Below are positions 51,533 to 60,414 of a stretch of DNA of 64,000 bases, one piece after another. Under the pieces are notes generated by a model, which was not told the DNA's origin, ran no database searches, and saw only the letters and a list, made by a program, of their open reading frames with translations. The stretch comes from Cellulophaga sp. BC115SP. Its GTDB lineage: Bacteria; Bacteroidota; Bacteroidia; Cytophagales; Spirosomataceae. The stretch is from assembly GCF_009905545.1 (NCBI RefSeq), contig NZ_JAAALB010000005.1, positions 1 to 64,000 on the forward strand. The letters run 5' to 3'. Positions within the stretch are counted from its first letter, which is position 1. Every line of letters begins with the position of its first letter. The translations under genes were made by a program, and so were the position numbers.

Positions 51533-52411
51533 ATGAATCGCAAAGAGTTTTTAAAGGCTATGGCAATATTGCCAGCCACTATGAATATGGATATCAAGGC
51601 TTTAAACGAATTGGCTAATGCTCCAAAGACGGAGAGAATGCCTGCATTTTTCTTAGGACATGGTAGTCCGATGAACGCAATTGAGGATAATGAGTTTTCG
51701 AGAGGGTGGAAGAAAATAGGACAGGATTTACCTAAACCACGTGCCATTCTTTGTGTTTCGGCGCACTGGGAAACGAGAGGTACTTTTGTTACTGCCATGC
51801 CCAAACCGAAAACCATCCATGATTTTGGAGGCTTTCCTCAAGCTTTATTTGATGTGCAATATCCTGCACCGGGAAGTCCTTCGATTGCTTTGGAAACTAA
51901 GCAAGCGATTCATACCACAGAGGTTGGTCTCGACGAACAATGGGGCTTAGATCATGGTGCGTGGAGTGTTATTAAGCATATTTATCCAAAGGCCGATGTT
52001 CCTGTTTTGCAGTTAAGCTTAGATTATACCAAAGCACCACAATATCACTATGACTTGGCAAAAGAAATTGCCAAATTACGGGATAAAGGCGTATTGATTG
52101 TAGGGAGTGGGAATATCGTTCATAACCTCCGCCGTTTGGCTTGGGACAAAGCTCGTTTGCCAGAATACGGGTATGATTGGGCATTGGAAGCTAATGAAAT
52201 GTTGAAAAAAATGGCAGTAAATCAAGACCATAAATCTCTGATTAATTACCAAAGTTTAGGCTCGGCTGTACAATTGGCTGCGCCTTCACCAGACCATTAT
52301 TTACCATTGCTTTATACGCTTGGAACACAGCAAGCCCAAGAACAAGTGAGCGTATTCAACGATAAGACTGTTTTAGGAGCAATATCGATGACTTCTTTCA
52401 AAATATCATAA
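51533..52411 (+). CDS. ygiD: LigB/DODA-type extradiol dioxygenase
   Basis: 292 residues. Metal-ligand regions FFLGHGSPMNAIEDNEF (H43), ILCVSAHWETRG (H78), LDHGAWSVIKHIYP and GSGNIVHNLRRL place it in the YgiD/4,5-DOPA extradiol dioxygenase family, which opens catechol rings or, in some members, has other non-heme-iron or zinc roles. It carries about 35 residues before the domain (MNRKEFLKAMAILPATMN...) resembling a weak export leader. It is monocistronic, with an unusual inverted repeat before the start and hairpins after it. Physiological substrate unknown; the symbol is by family resemblance. Confidence 0.85.
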   Translation: MNRKEFLKAMAILPATMNMDIKALNELANAPKTERMPAFFLGHGSPMNAIEDNEFSRGWKKIGQDLPKPRAILCVSAHWETRGTFVTAMPKPKTIHDFGGFPQALFDVQYPAPGSPSIALETKQAIHTTEVGLDEQWGLDHGAWSVIKHIYPKADVPVLQLSLDYTKAPQYHYDLAKEIAKLRDKGVLIVGSGNIVHNLRRLAWDKARLPEYGYDWALEANEMLKKMAVNQDHKSLINYQSLGSAVQLAAPSPDHYLPLLYTLGTQQAQEQVSVFNDKTVLGAISMTSFKIS

Positions 52412-52489
52412 GTATAAGATGTTATTAGTTGGTTGTATATCAGTTATTTGTGAAAGCGCTTATAGTCTCTAAAATAAGATTATATGCTA

Positions 52490-52547
52490 CGATAGTTTGA
52501 GGCTTGGTCTCAAACTATCGTTTTATACAGTTTAAAACTGTATAAAA
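52490..52547 (+). terminator. Two consecutive hairpins after the dioxygenase gene
   Basis: First: CGATAGTTTGAG (52490-52501) with 52509-52520 and a TTTTA tail. Second: TTTTATACAGTTT (52521-52533) with 52535-52547, a nearly perfect palindrome with one central base. A further CAAGAC/GTCTTG pair follows at about 52556. Together a strong stop. Confidence 0.7.
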
Positions 52548-52866
52548 AAATGAGTCCAAGACTAAGTCTTGAACTAGTTAGTCTTCACGATTACTTAGTG
52601 CATACAATAAAAATAAGACATAGATATATTTTGAGTTGAAATGCAAAAACTATTACTTCTCTTTGTGGCTTTGTTGCTATGCTCTTTTCTCTCAGGAACT
52701 TCACTCGGCAGGACAATAAATTCAGCATAAATTCATAGATTTGAGCTAAACAGTGAGAAATCACATCATATCCAATTTTCATAAAACATGAAGATATTGG
52801 ATGTAGTTGATTGTTTTAACAAACAGATTACATACACATATCTAAATTGATTTAACTACCAAAAAC
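52548..52866. other. Non-coding gap before the Gfo/Idh/MocA gene
   Basis: About 320 bases. The only open frame is a 63-codon minus-strand one rich in Cys and Lys without protein character. It presumably carries the promoter of the oxidoreductase gene; no clear -7 element was found. Confidence 0.35.
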
Positions 52867-53943
52867 ATGTCAGTTCAAAAAATCAAAGTATTGGTTGTCG
52901 GTTGTGGAAATATGGGTGCCTCGCACGCCACAGCCTATCACAATTCAGAAAATTTCGAGATTTGCGGAATTGTTTCTACAGGAAAAAGTAAGGAGGTGCT
53001 CAATGACAAATTAGGAGGAGGCTATGCTCTTTTTAATGACTATACAGAAGCCTTAGAAGCTACTAAACCCGATGCAGTTTGTATCTCGACTTATCCTGAT
53101 ACCCATGAAACCTTTGCCATTCAGGCATTAGAAGCTGATTGTCATGTGTTTATCGAAAAACCATTGGCTGACACCGTAACTGGAGCTGAGAGAGTAGCTG
53201 CTAAAGCAAAAGAGAAAAATAAGAAAGTTGTTGTTGGATATATATTGAGACATCACCCATCCTGGGAAAAATTTGTAGAGGTTGCTTCTGGATTAGGACG
53301 TCCTTTGGTTATGCGCATGAATCTCAATCAACAAAGTCATGGCTATATGTGGGATGTGCACAGAAATTTGATGAAAAGCCTTAGTCCGATTGTAGATTGT
53401 GGCGTTCATTATATTGATGTGATGTGTCAAATGACTCGTTCTAAACCATTGCAAGTCAATGCTATTGGTGCAAGATTGACCAATGATATTCCCGAAGGAA
53501 ATTATAATTATGGTCAATTACAAATTCGCTTTGAAGATGGTTCAGTGGGCTGGTACGAGGCTGGTTGGGGACCAATGATGAGCGAAACGGCGTTTTTTGT
53601 CAAAGATGTTATTGGACCAAAAGGCTGTGTATCGATTGTTGCCAAAGAAGCAGGTGGCGTAGGCAAATCTGATAATGTGGATGCCCATACTAAAACGGAA
53701 TCTTTGCGTGTACACTATGCGGATATTGATGGAAATAATGCTTTTACTAAACCTGATGAATGGATTAACCTCACCGACGAGCCAGATCATCAAGAGCTTT
53801 GTAATAGAGAGCAAGCATACTTCTTAAAAGCAATCCAAGAAGACCTGAACTTAGATGACCACGTGGAAGATGCAGTTAATAGTTTAAGAATTGCGTTTGC
53901 TTGTGACGAATCTGTCAAAACTGGGTTGCCAGTGATGTTGTAG
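52867..53943 (+). CDS. Gfo/Idh/MocA family NAD(P)-dependent oxidoreductase
   Basis: 358 residues. Rossmann start VLVVGCGNMGASHATAYHNS (GxGxxG-type), AVCISTYPDTHETFAIQALE, HVFIEKPLADTV with the EKP catalytic-lysine motif, and DCGVHYIDVMCQMTRSKP with the conserved histidine. C-terminal beta-sheet domain complete. Family members oxidise or reduce sugars, inositols or amino sugars. It stands alone with large gaps on both sides, so the substrate cannot be guessed from neighbours. Confidence 0.9.
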   Translation: MSVQKIKVLVVGCGNMGASHATAYHNSENFEICGIVSTGKSKEVLNDKLGGGYALFNDYTEALEATKPDAVCISTYPDTHETFAIQALEADCHVFIEKPLADTVTGAERVAAKAKEKNKKVVVGYILRHHPSWEKFVEVASGLGRPLVMRMNLNQQSHGYMWDVHRNLMKSLSPIVDCGVHYIDVMCQMTRSKPLQVNAIGARLTNDIPEGNYNYGQLQIRFEDGSVGWYEAGWGPMMSETAFFVKDVIGPKGCVSIVAKEAGGVGKSDNVDAHTKTESLRVHYADIDGNNAFTKPDEWINLTDEPDHQELCNREQAYFLKAIQEDLNLDDHVEDAVNSLRIAFACDESVKTGLPVML

Positions 53944-54122
53944 CTACTGTGAAGTTATCAGTTAATGGTGTATCTGTTATTTGAATATAAGTAGTAGGAA
54001 ATATTAATTTAATAGTATATCTGAGGTGAAAGTTTGCTATAACTTTTTGAATATGAGTGCCTTCAAATAACGAATATACTATTAACTAATAACGTCTTCT
54101 TACTTACTAGAGGTATTTTACA

Positions 54123-54166
54123 AATTCCTAATCGGTTGCGACTTCAGTCGCAACCGATTAGGAATT
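54123..54166. terminator. Terminator hairpin of the M61 peptidase gene
   Basis: A perfect 20-bp stem (54123-54142 with 54147-54166), loop TTCA, starting two bases after the M61 stop codon on the minus strand. Confidence 0.8.
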
Positions 54167-54167
54167 G

Positions 54168-55718
54168 TTATTTTTCTCCTAACCAACTTTTTAAAATAGC
54201 CTCTTGCTTAGGTGTAACAGTAGCTTTTCTTGAAACAGTCCATTTGTGAGTTGCGTCGTCGGCTTTTACTTCCAAACCAGCGTATCCCAAATAAGTGGCA
54301 TAATCCAACTCTTTGGTGCTATAGATATAGTCAAATTCTACACTCAGTGATTGTCCTGCAATTGTTTCACAAGCCTGACGGAATTCGGCGTCCGTGAAGC
54401 CTCTACTGAGTTTTTTGTAATAATAGTGATACAAATAGCTCATGACATTGTCTAATGATTTTTGGTTATCAGTTGCATTTCTAATAGCTAAATCAACAAT
54501 CCAGCCTACTAGGGGGCCTTTTTCGTAATAAGAAATTGATTTTGAAGCATCTTTTCCAGATGTTCCGAAAGGTCCGTCTTTCCAAGTATCATAACTGGCC
54601 TGCGCTAGGGATTGATGTAATCTGCCAGGGTTGTTTTGAATATTCGTGATGTTTCTTGAAAGATTAGTTAACACTTCTTCCTCGGAGATTAGCCCCGCTC
54701 TTTTGACTAATAAATACTCATAATATACAGTCAAACCTTCGCTGATCCAAAGCTGATTGGTATGATTCATTTGACTGTAATCAAATGGACCTAACTCAAA
54801 AGGACGAATTCTTTTTACGTTATAATGATGGAAATATTCATGCGTCAAAAAGTTCAATATCTTTATTTCAACATCTCTATTGCTTAGTTTTTCGCCTGTA
54901 AAACTAACGGTTGTATTGTTCAAGTGCTCAATGCCGCCATTTCCTGGACCGATTCCAATAAAAGTGTATTCATTATAAGGAATATCGCCAATAAGCGTTG
55001 TAGCTTGCTCGATAATTTTTTGAAGCTGGTTCATAAGACGAACTTTGTCGAATTCGCCCATTTTATAACCCACAAAGCGGTGTTTTTTGCCACCAACTAC
55101 AAACGATGGTAACTCTTCAAGACTTCCCGAAAGGATAGGGCAGTCGTATAAAATGTCAAAATCTGGTGCAGTAAATTCATGTTTTTTCCCTGAAACTGGT
55201 GTCAAACCAGTAGTCACATCTTTCCAAGGCGTTTTTACTTTAACATGCACTGGGCTCTGAAGAAATTCGGGTATATACAAAAAAGCTGCTGTAGTAACAA
55301 CGTAGGCATGAGTGGTATCTACTACGGCCGCTGCAACAAAATTGCGTTTGGCGGTTACCGAATAGTTGATGGTAAAGGGTGTATTTTTTTGTAAAACTAG
55401 TTGCCAAACATTATCCCCTTTTTTGTTAAGCGTCAACAACTTTCCTTTAGCATCTTTTGCCTCAATTTTACTGATTTGTTTGGCATAAGACATAATTTGA
55501 TAATACCCTGGCATCCATTGAGGCATCGTAAAATCTAAGGTGTCTTTCGGAAATCCACTGCTATGTAATTCAACGGTAAAAGTTTGATTTTGAGGCTTAC
55601 TGAAATCAATGGTATAATTAAATAGTGCTTTTTTAGAAGATTGGGCTGTTGCGTTTTGAAAAACTACAAATAATCCAATCACTAGTAGCTTAAAACCCTT
55701 TTTGAAATAGTTATTCAT
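54168..55718 (-). CDS. M61-family metallopeptidase lacking the PDZ domain
   Basis: 516 residues. Signal peptide (LLVIGLFVVFQNATAQ), N-terminal beta domain (about 30-210) and the thermolysin-like catalytic domain with the zinc motif HEYFH (H293, E294, H297) and the third ligand in WISEGLTVYYEY (E327); GGIEHLNN upstream is the substrate-binding edge. Typical M61 glycyl aminopeptidases continue into a PDZ domain of about 100 residues; this protein stops right after the catalytic domain (KSWLGEK) with its terminator immediately following, so the short form seems native. Periplasmic aminopeptidase activity likely. Confidence 0.88.
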   Translation of the reverse strand: MNNYFKKGFKLLVIGLFVVFQNATAQSSKKALFNYTIDFSKPQNQTFTVELHSSGFPKDTLDFTMPQWMPGYYQIMSYAKQISKIEAKDAKGKLLTLNKKGDNVWQLVLQKNTPFTINYSVTAKRNFVAAAVVDTTHAYVVTTAAFLYIPEFLQSPVHVKVKTPWKDVTTGLTPVSGKKHEFTAPDFDILYDCPILSGSLEELPSFVVGGKKHRFVGYKMGEFDKVRLMNQLQKIIEQATTLIGDIPYNEYTFIGIGPGNGGIEHLNNTTVSFTGEKLSNRDVEIKILNFLTHEYFHHYNVKRIRPFELGPFDYSQMNHTNQLWISEGLTVYYEYLLVKRAGLISEEEVLTNLSRNITNIQNNPGRLHQSLAQASYDTWKDGPFGTSGKDASKSISYYEKGPLVGWIVDLAIRNATDNQKSLDNVMSYLYHYYYKKLSRGFTDAEFRQACETIAGQSLSVEFDYIYSTKELDYATYLGYAGLEVKADDATHKWTVSRKATVTPKQEAILKSWLGEK

Positions 55719-55898
55719 CGAAATTGTGCAATTAAAAGGTTAATGAAGGTAAAGAAAACAATTTACTTAATTATTCGATGCAATATACGTTTGGGTTAAA
55801 ATTTGCTAAGAATGGATAATTTTTGAATTGATTTATGAAAATGACTGGACTGAGTGTTTTATCTTTCGAAGAATATTTATTTCTAAACAATCCAATTC

Positions 55899-56429
55899 AT
55901 GAAACTTCAAAAATTACTCTCAATGATTTGTTTGTTTTTGGCTATTTCTAGCCTTGCAAACGCACAAACATCTAAGGATGAAATGATAAAAGAGTGGGAA
56001 AGAGCCAAGACCTATACAAAGGAATATCTCGATGCAATGCCAGAGTCTGGTTATGCCTTGAAGCCCACACCAGAAATGCGCTCATTTGCTGAACAAATGT
56101 TACACTTGACAGATGGTAACTACGGTTTTGCAGCAGCAGCTTCTGGTGAAAAAAGTGCTTTTGGTCCAGGAGAATTGGAAAAAACAACGGATAAGTCTAA
56201 GGCAAATGTCTCTAAAATTGTATTGGATGGATATGATTTTGTGATTAATAGTTTGAAAAAAGTACCAGCAGATAAAATGGGAGAAACGATCAAATTATTT
56301 AATCGTTTTGAGATGACTAGAGGTACAGCCTTTACTAAGTGTTTTGAGCATCAAACACACCACAGAGGTCAAACAACGGTTTATATTCGTTTGGCAGGAG
56401 CGAAGCCACCGCAGGAAAAGCTTTTCTAG
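55899..56429 (+). CDS. Exported DinB-fold protein
   Basis: 176 residues. Signal peptide (MKLQKLLSMICLFLAISSLANAQ) then a four-helix DinB/YfiT-like domain with the metal-binding histidines in QMLHLTDGNYGF (about 66-77) and FEHQTHHRGQTTVYIRLAG (about 150-168). Such proteins bind a divalent metal and some are thiol transferases; this one is periplasmic. It is divergent from the M61 gene. Not related to DNA polymerase IV (also called dinB) at 23681. Substrate unknown. Confidence 0.85.
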   Translation: MKLQKLLSMICLFLAISSLANAQTSKDEMIKEWERAKTYTKEYLDAMPESGYALKPTPEMRSFAEQMLHLTDGNYGFAAAASGEKSAFGPGELEKTTDKSKANVSKIVLDGYDFVINSLKKVPADKMGETIKLFNRFEMTRGTAFTKCFEHQTHHRGQTTVYIRLAGAKPPQEKLF

Positions 56430-56454
56430 AGCTTTGGTTAATTTAGTGAATTAG

Positions 56455-56586
56455 GATTGAGTGAATGAGTGATTATTAATACGGGACAAAACAGATAAAA
56501 GTGATTCAATAGTTTTGACTTTGTCTCGAATCAGTTATTTCAATTTATGTTTTAATCAATGATAATAATCGCTCATTCACTCAATC
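56455..56586. repeat. 24-bp inverted repeats of the TCACTCAAT family between convergent genes
   Basis: Bases 56455-56478 (GATTGAGTGAATGAGTGATT...) and 56563-56586 are reverse complements with one mismatch, flanking 84 bases. They lie between the converging DinB-fold and universal stress genes. Similar AATCACTCAAT words occur in both ~190-bp repeats and near 51415. Confidence 0.6.
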
Positions 56587-56603
56587 TCAAATCACTCAAT
56601 AAT

Positions 56604-57419
56604 CTAAAGGTTCAGTGAAAGTAAAGGAACATTACTTTCAGATGCCATCATACGGGTTTTACTTCTATGAACCATAGAGCTCAAAAAGCCATATTTATAT
56701 GGTACCATCACCAATAAATCAGAACTGGTTTCTTTTATTTCATCCTTAATAGATTCGACTACACTATCAGAAGTTACGTTGTTGTAAGAATAGTCGATAC
56801 CATCCAACCCTGCATAGATACTGTCCAAATGCTCGGTATCTACCGCACTGAGCTCATGCTGTTTGCGACAAACATAAAACACCTCCACTTTAGCCCCAAA
56901 ACTTCTGGCAACAGATTTCACTCTTTCCAAAATGATACCATGAACGCCTTTGGTGACATCACAGGCAAATAGAATTTTTTTGATTCCTTCAAATTTTACA
57001 CTTTTAGGAATTGCCATAATAGGATATTTGATTTTGTTGATAACCAGAGTAGTGGTATTCCCTAATAAATCTTGTTCAACCGATTTCTCAGGCATTCCCA
57101 AAACAAGCATATCTGCTTCATGCGTTACAAAACAACGATTTAGTTCGTCAGTTATATCTCCAGAAGCAATATGAGGTGTTACTTTGATTTGGTATTCTTT
57201 TTCGAGTTTTTGGGCAGCTTCAGCCAACTCTAACTTCGCTAAGGCTAATCCATGATTCATTGAATTACTTGAAGTACGGGCGTTCAGGGCGTGTATAGAC
57301 ACATTATGTAGGTTGAACAATACCAACTCCAAGTTTAATGCAGCCGCAGCTTGTGCCGCATATATAGTAGCATTTTCGGCTTCTTCCGAAAAATTCGTTG
57401 CAACAATCACCTTTTTCAT
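56604..57419 (-). CDS. Universal stress protein with two UspA domains
   Basis: 271 residues. First domain (about 1-143): KKVIVATNFSEEAENATIYAAQAAAA ... LVLGMPEKSVEQDLLGNTTT. Second (about 148-271): IKKILFACDVTKGVHGIILE ... SSDLLVMVPYKYGFLSSMVH. The G-x2-G-x9-G ATP-binding pattern is imperfect in both halves, so nucleotide binding is uncertain. It is on the same strand as, and downstream of, the patatin/HD/cyclase genes but separated by 356 bases, so it is probably a separate unit. A tandem Usp is also found at 6891. Confidence 0.83.
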   Translation of the reverse strand: MKKVIVATNFSEEAENATIYAAQAAAALNLELVLFNLHNVSIHALNARTSSNSMNHGLALAKLELAEAAQKLEKEYQIKVTPHIASGDITDELNRCFVTHEADMLVLGMPEKSVEQDLLGNTTTLVINKIKYPIMAIPKSVKFEGIKKILFACDVTKGVHGIILERVKSVARSFGAKVEVFYVCRKQHELSAVDTEHLDSIYAGLDGIDYSYNNVTSDSVVESIKDEIKETSSDLLVMVPYKYGFLSSMVHRSKTRMMASESNVPLLSLNL

Positions 57420-57775
57420 AGCCTTGATGTTTTAAGCTTTCTACTCATTTATGGAAAGCAAGTTATATTGAATAAAAGAACAAAACACTCTTGAAAAGCA
57501 GGTTTTGTATTAACTTTCATCATGGAATATGTGGTTTCAATCCTCTATTTATTAAACGAAATATGGGCTTTTTTCGTTGCAAAACCAAGTTGAAAATGAT
57601 ATTATTTTGCTAAAAAATTGAATAAAATAAATTTTAAATTATTTGAACCTTTTTGTCACGGGTGAATAAATTCACCCGCTAATTGGAATTGTTGGTCAAG
57701 AACTTTTCGTTTCATCTAATCATCTTTTTCTCACAAAATAGGTAGGTAAGTTTCAATAGTTTGCTTCTAACAAAA
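57420..57775. other. Non-coding gap with an 8-bp hairpin
   Basis: CGGGTGAA, loop TAAA, TTCACCCG (57659-57678) is the only clear structure; it may terminate the patatin transcript on the minus strand or belong to the dispersed hairpins. No credible gene is present. Confidence 0.4.
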
Positions 57776-59641
57776 CTATTCTCTATAAAATCTTAATTCT
57801 TCTTCTGACATATTTTCAAACATCTTTTTGGCATGCTGATAGCCGATTTCGTAGATTTCATCAAAAGCTTGCCAATTGAGAATGCTGTATTTGCGTAAAT
57901 CTGGATTGATATAGAGGTCTGTGTATTTTTTAGTCTCGCTTTGTCTGGCATCGCTGTATAACACTGTGCTATTCAAAATGATAGACATGAGGAGGGGCAT
58001 TCGGTATTTTTGGTCTTTTTTACTGCGAAATCTATCTTTTAAAATTTCCCAACCAGAAGGCATTTTGGTAATAGAGAGTTTGTTGGGTTTATCAATAAAA
58101 AAGTCTACTCCAATGATTTTGGCAACGCCCATTTTATTCATAATATCCGTCGGGAAGTTATTGAATGTCCCGCCATCTACTAGAAAATCTTGATTGTCTA
58201 TCACAGGAGGAAAAACCCCTGGAATAGAGCTACTGGCACGCAAATACTTGGTAATAGAGCCTTTGGTATGTAATACTTCTCGAGCCTCCGTAAAATTACT
58301 AGAGACAAAATAGCAGGGAATCCAAGTATCTTCGATATTTACCTCTTTTCCAACACTACTGACAATACTATCAGAAATCATTTTTTCGATTCTATGTCCT
58401 TTAATCAAAGACACGAATGGCAATAAGGTATAATCTTTGGTTGGGTTGAAAAACGCGCCTTTTCTGGCATTTTGTTTTGCTATTTCAGGAGAAATATCAA
58501 AAGCAACCAAAGAAGACATCATCGCGCCAACACTTGTGCCTCCCACAAAATCGATAGGAATATTGAATTCTTTCAGTGCCTGATATACACCCAAATGTGC
58601 AAAGCCTTTGGCGCCTCCACCTGCTAGTACTAAACCAATGGCATTGCCAGAAATAACCCTTGCAAGTCGCTGTAAATCAGCAATTAGGTGGGGTCGAATA
58701 TGGAAATGCCTTTGTACATTGCGAGGTTTTAACCACTGATCTGTAAAGTGAGGAATTCTGGTTCTTTCATCGTGTAACAAGATTAGGTTTTTGACAGCTG
58801 GTTTGGCCTGTGTTTTGATAAATATCTCTTTTTCAAAAGCTGTCAACGCTGGTGAATCTTCTGCCGAGGCAAGTAGATAAATTTCGTCGGCATTACGGAT
58901 ACAACGTTTGGTCCATTCGGTGTTAGCACTATCACAGAGGTACAACATCAAGTCATATTTAGACTCTTGTTCGTCGAGCCACTGACTGAGTTTTCGATAA
59001 TGTGCGGTATCACTTTTGGCGGCTTGAGCCAAATTTTCTGTTTCGTGGGTATGATTAATGAGATCAGACGAAAGTATTAATGTTCTGCCTTTTCGTTCGA
59101 GATAGGGAAAAAGTTTATCTATGAAATCTCCGTGATTCAGGGTAGGAGAAACTCCTACAAAACAAATATTAACAGGTTTTTTAACGTTTTTTTTGAGCGA
59201 TTGAGAATTGCGAAGACGATTGATGATAATTTTGGAAACACTCATCGAAATCAGCGGATATGCCTTCAAAATTTCTTCAAAAAGCGCTTTTGTTAGTTTT
59301 ACTAATACGCTATCGCGGGTAGCCACAATACTGGCGCCTCGCGGTTCGCCTGTAAACAGAGCCATTTCTCCCACCGTTTCACCTCTGATAATTTCTCCTA
59401 CGGTCAAATTTTCACCTTCAGCTGTTGTGATATATGCTCGAAGACGACCGCTAATCACAAAATACAAAGAATCGTCCACCTCATCTTGTCTAAATAAGAT
59501 TTCGCCTCCAGCCAATTCTATCCACTCCAATTGCGGCTCGATGAGTCCAAGCATTTGGGTATCAAATTTGCCGAAAACACTGGATAGACTATTTACCAAT
59601 AAATCATGTTGATAGTCTTTTATTGGATAATTTTGTTGCAT
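57776..59641 (-). CDS. Patatin-like phospholipase with cyclic-nucleotide-binding domain
   Basis: 621 residues. A cyclic-nucleotide-binding domain (about 20-140) with the canonical phosphate-binding cassette GEMALFTGEPRGAS (91-104; E92 and R101 are the ribose and phosphate contacts). A middle P-loop-less Rossmann-like region (about 155-325) as in NTE-type proteins. A patatin domain (about 333-530) with oxyanion loop GGGAKGFAHLG, nucleophile S370 in GTSVGA and D489 in VDGG. All catalytic residues are present. It should be a lipid hydrolase gated by cAMP or cGMP. It follows the HD protein by 47 bases and an adenylate-type cyclase on the same strand. Confidence 0.9.
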   Translation of the reverse strand: MQQNYPIKDYQHDLLVNSLSSVFGKFDTQMLGLIEPQLEWIELAGGEILFRQDEVDDSLYFVISGRLRAYITTAEGENLTVGEIIRGETVGEMALFTGEPRGASIVATRDSVLVKLTKALFEEILKAYPLISMSVSKIIINRLRNSQSLKKNVKKPVNICFVGVSPTLNHGDFIDKLFPYLERKGRTLILSSDLINHTHETENLAQAAKSDTAHYRKLSQWLDEQESKYDLMLYLCDSANTEWTKRCIRNADEIYLLASAEDSPALTAFEKEIFIKTQAKPAVKNLILLHDERTRIPHFTDQWLKPRNVQRHFHIRPHLIADLQRLARVISGNAIGLVLAGGGAKGFAHLGVYQALKEFNIPIDFVGGTSVGAMMSSLVAFDISPEIAKQNARKGAFFNPTKDYTLLPFVSLIKGHRIEKMISDSIVSSVGKEVNIEDTWIPCYFVSSNFTEAREVLHTKGSITKYLRASSSIPGVFPPVIDNQDFLVDGGTFNNFPTDIMNKMGVAKIIGVDFFIDKPNKLSITKMPSGWEILKDRFRSKKDQKYRMPLLMSIILNSTVLYSDARQSETKKYTDLYINPDLRKYSILNWQAFDEIYEIGYQHAKKMFENMSEEELRFYRE

Positions 59642-59688
59642 AGTTTAAGTTGTTCGATTTGAGATTTGTTTGAAAGTAGACTTTGAGC

Positions 59689-60282
59689 TTAGCCATTTGA
59701 GGTATCTTGGCTTGAGCGTAACTCTTCTATTCTTCTATTCTTTTCTTCTGTTCGTTCTTTTTGGTTTGTTGAGGTAAAATAAGAATGTTTCTCTAGAAAA
59801 TCTATCTGGATTTGCGTCCAATTTTGCTTTGAGTCAAGACGTTCAAAATGCAAGAGCTCCTGATGTAAAGTCTCAACAATGGCGTAATAATTAGCTCCAC
59901 CCAAATAATCTAGGTCGGCATCACACAAGATCTTTGCGAGTAAATTGTCAGGCGATTGGGGGATTTTGGTTGCTTTTATCAAATTTTTAATGACTGAAAT
60001 CTGTGCCATGTTATAGCCATAGTTGGGCAAAATTTCTTCTGCAATTTGACAGCTAACATCTTCATGATTGTCGTACGAAATGAGAAATCCTGCGTCATGA
60101 AAATAGCATGCTGTAACCAATAAGATAAGGCTTTCTTCGTCGGAAATACCTTCAGAAGAAGCGACTTCTTGCGCTCGTTTTGCGACAGAGCGCGTGTGAT
60201 TGACATGATGATAGCTAAAAGCAGGAGAGAGTTCCTTCGTCAATCGTTCTAAGATATATGTTCGAGCTAATGCGAGGTTCAT
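59689..60282 (-). CDS. HD-domain phosphohydrolase
   Basis: 197 residues from ATG 60282 (MNLALARTYILERLT); a TTG five codons earlier is less likely. Metal ligands of the HD fold: H29 in YHHVNHTRSV, H62-D63 in YFHDAGF, and later Asp in CDADLDYLGG. The C-terminal tail is highly charged (EEKNRRIEELRSS). HD proteins of this kind hydrolyse nucleotides or cyclic nucleotides. Lying between the cyclase and the cNMP-gated patatin on the same strand (132 and 47 bases away), it is a candidate phosphodiesterase that ends the signal; this is inference. Confidence 0.83.
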   Translation of the reverse strand: MNLALARTYILERLTKELSPAFSYHHVNHTRSVAKRAQEVASSEGISDEESLILLVTACYFHDAGFLISYDNHEDVSCQIAEEILPNYGYNMAQISVIKNLIKATKIPQSPDNLLAKILCDADLDYLGGANYYAIVETLHQELLHFERLDSKQNWTQIQIDFLEKHSYFTSTNQKERTEEKNRRIEELRSSQDTSNG

Positions 60283-60414
60283 CTTATTGTAATCCAAATG
60301 TGATAAGTACTATAATTGGGTTTTCAGCAATCAGTAATGGGTGGTCAGCAAAATGTTTTTATCATTTCATAAGAGACATAGTATTGATATTTAAAAATTT
60401 ACATTCACTACTCA

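Noticed and set aside
52591-52782. 63-codon minus-strand open frame
   Set aside because: Lies in a hairpin-rich gap, has no plausible start context or recognisable fold and an odd Cys/Lys-rich composition.
59208-59612. 134-codon plus-strand frame opposite the patatin gene
   Set aside because: Covers the cyclic-nucleotide-binding domain coding region in antisense; Ser/Arg-rich with no motif.
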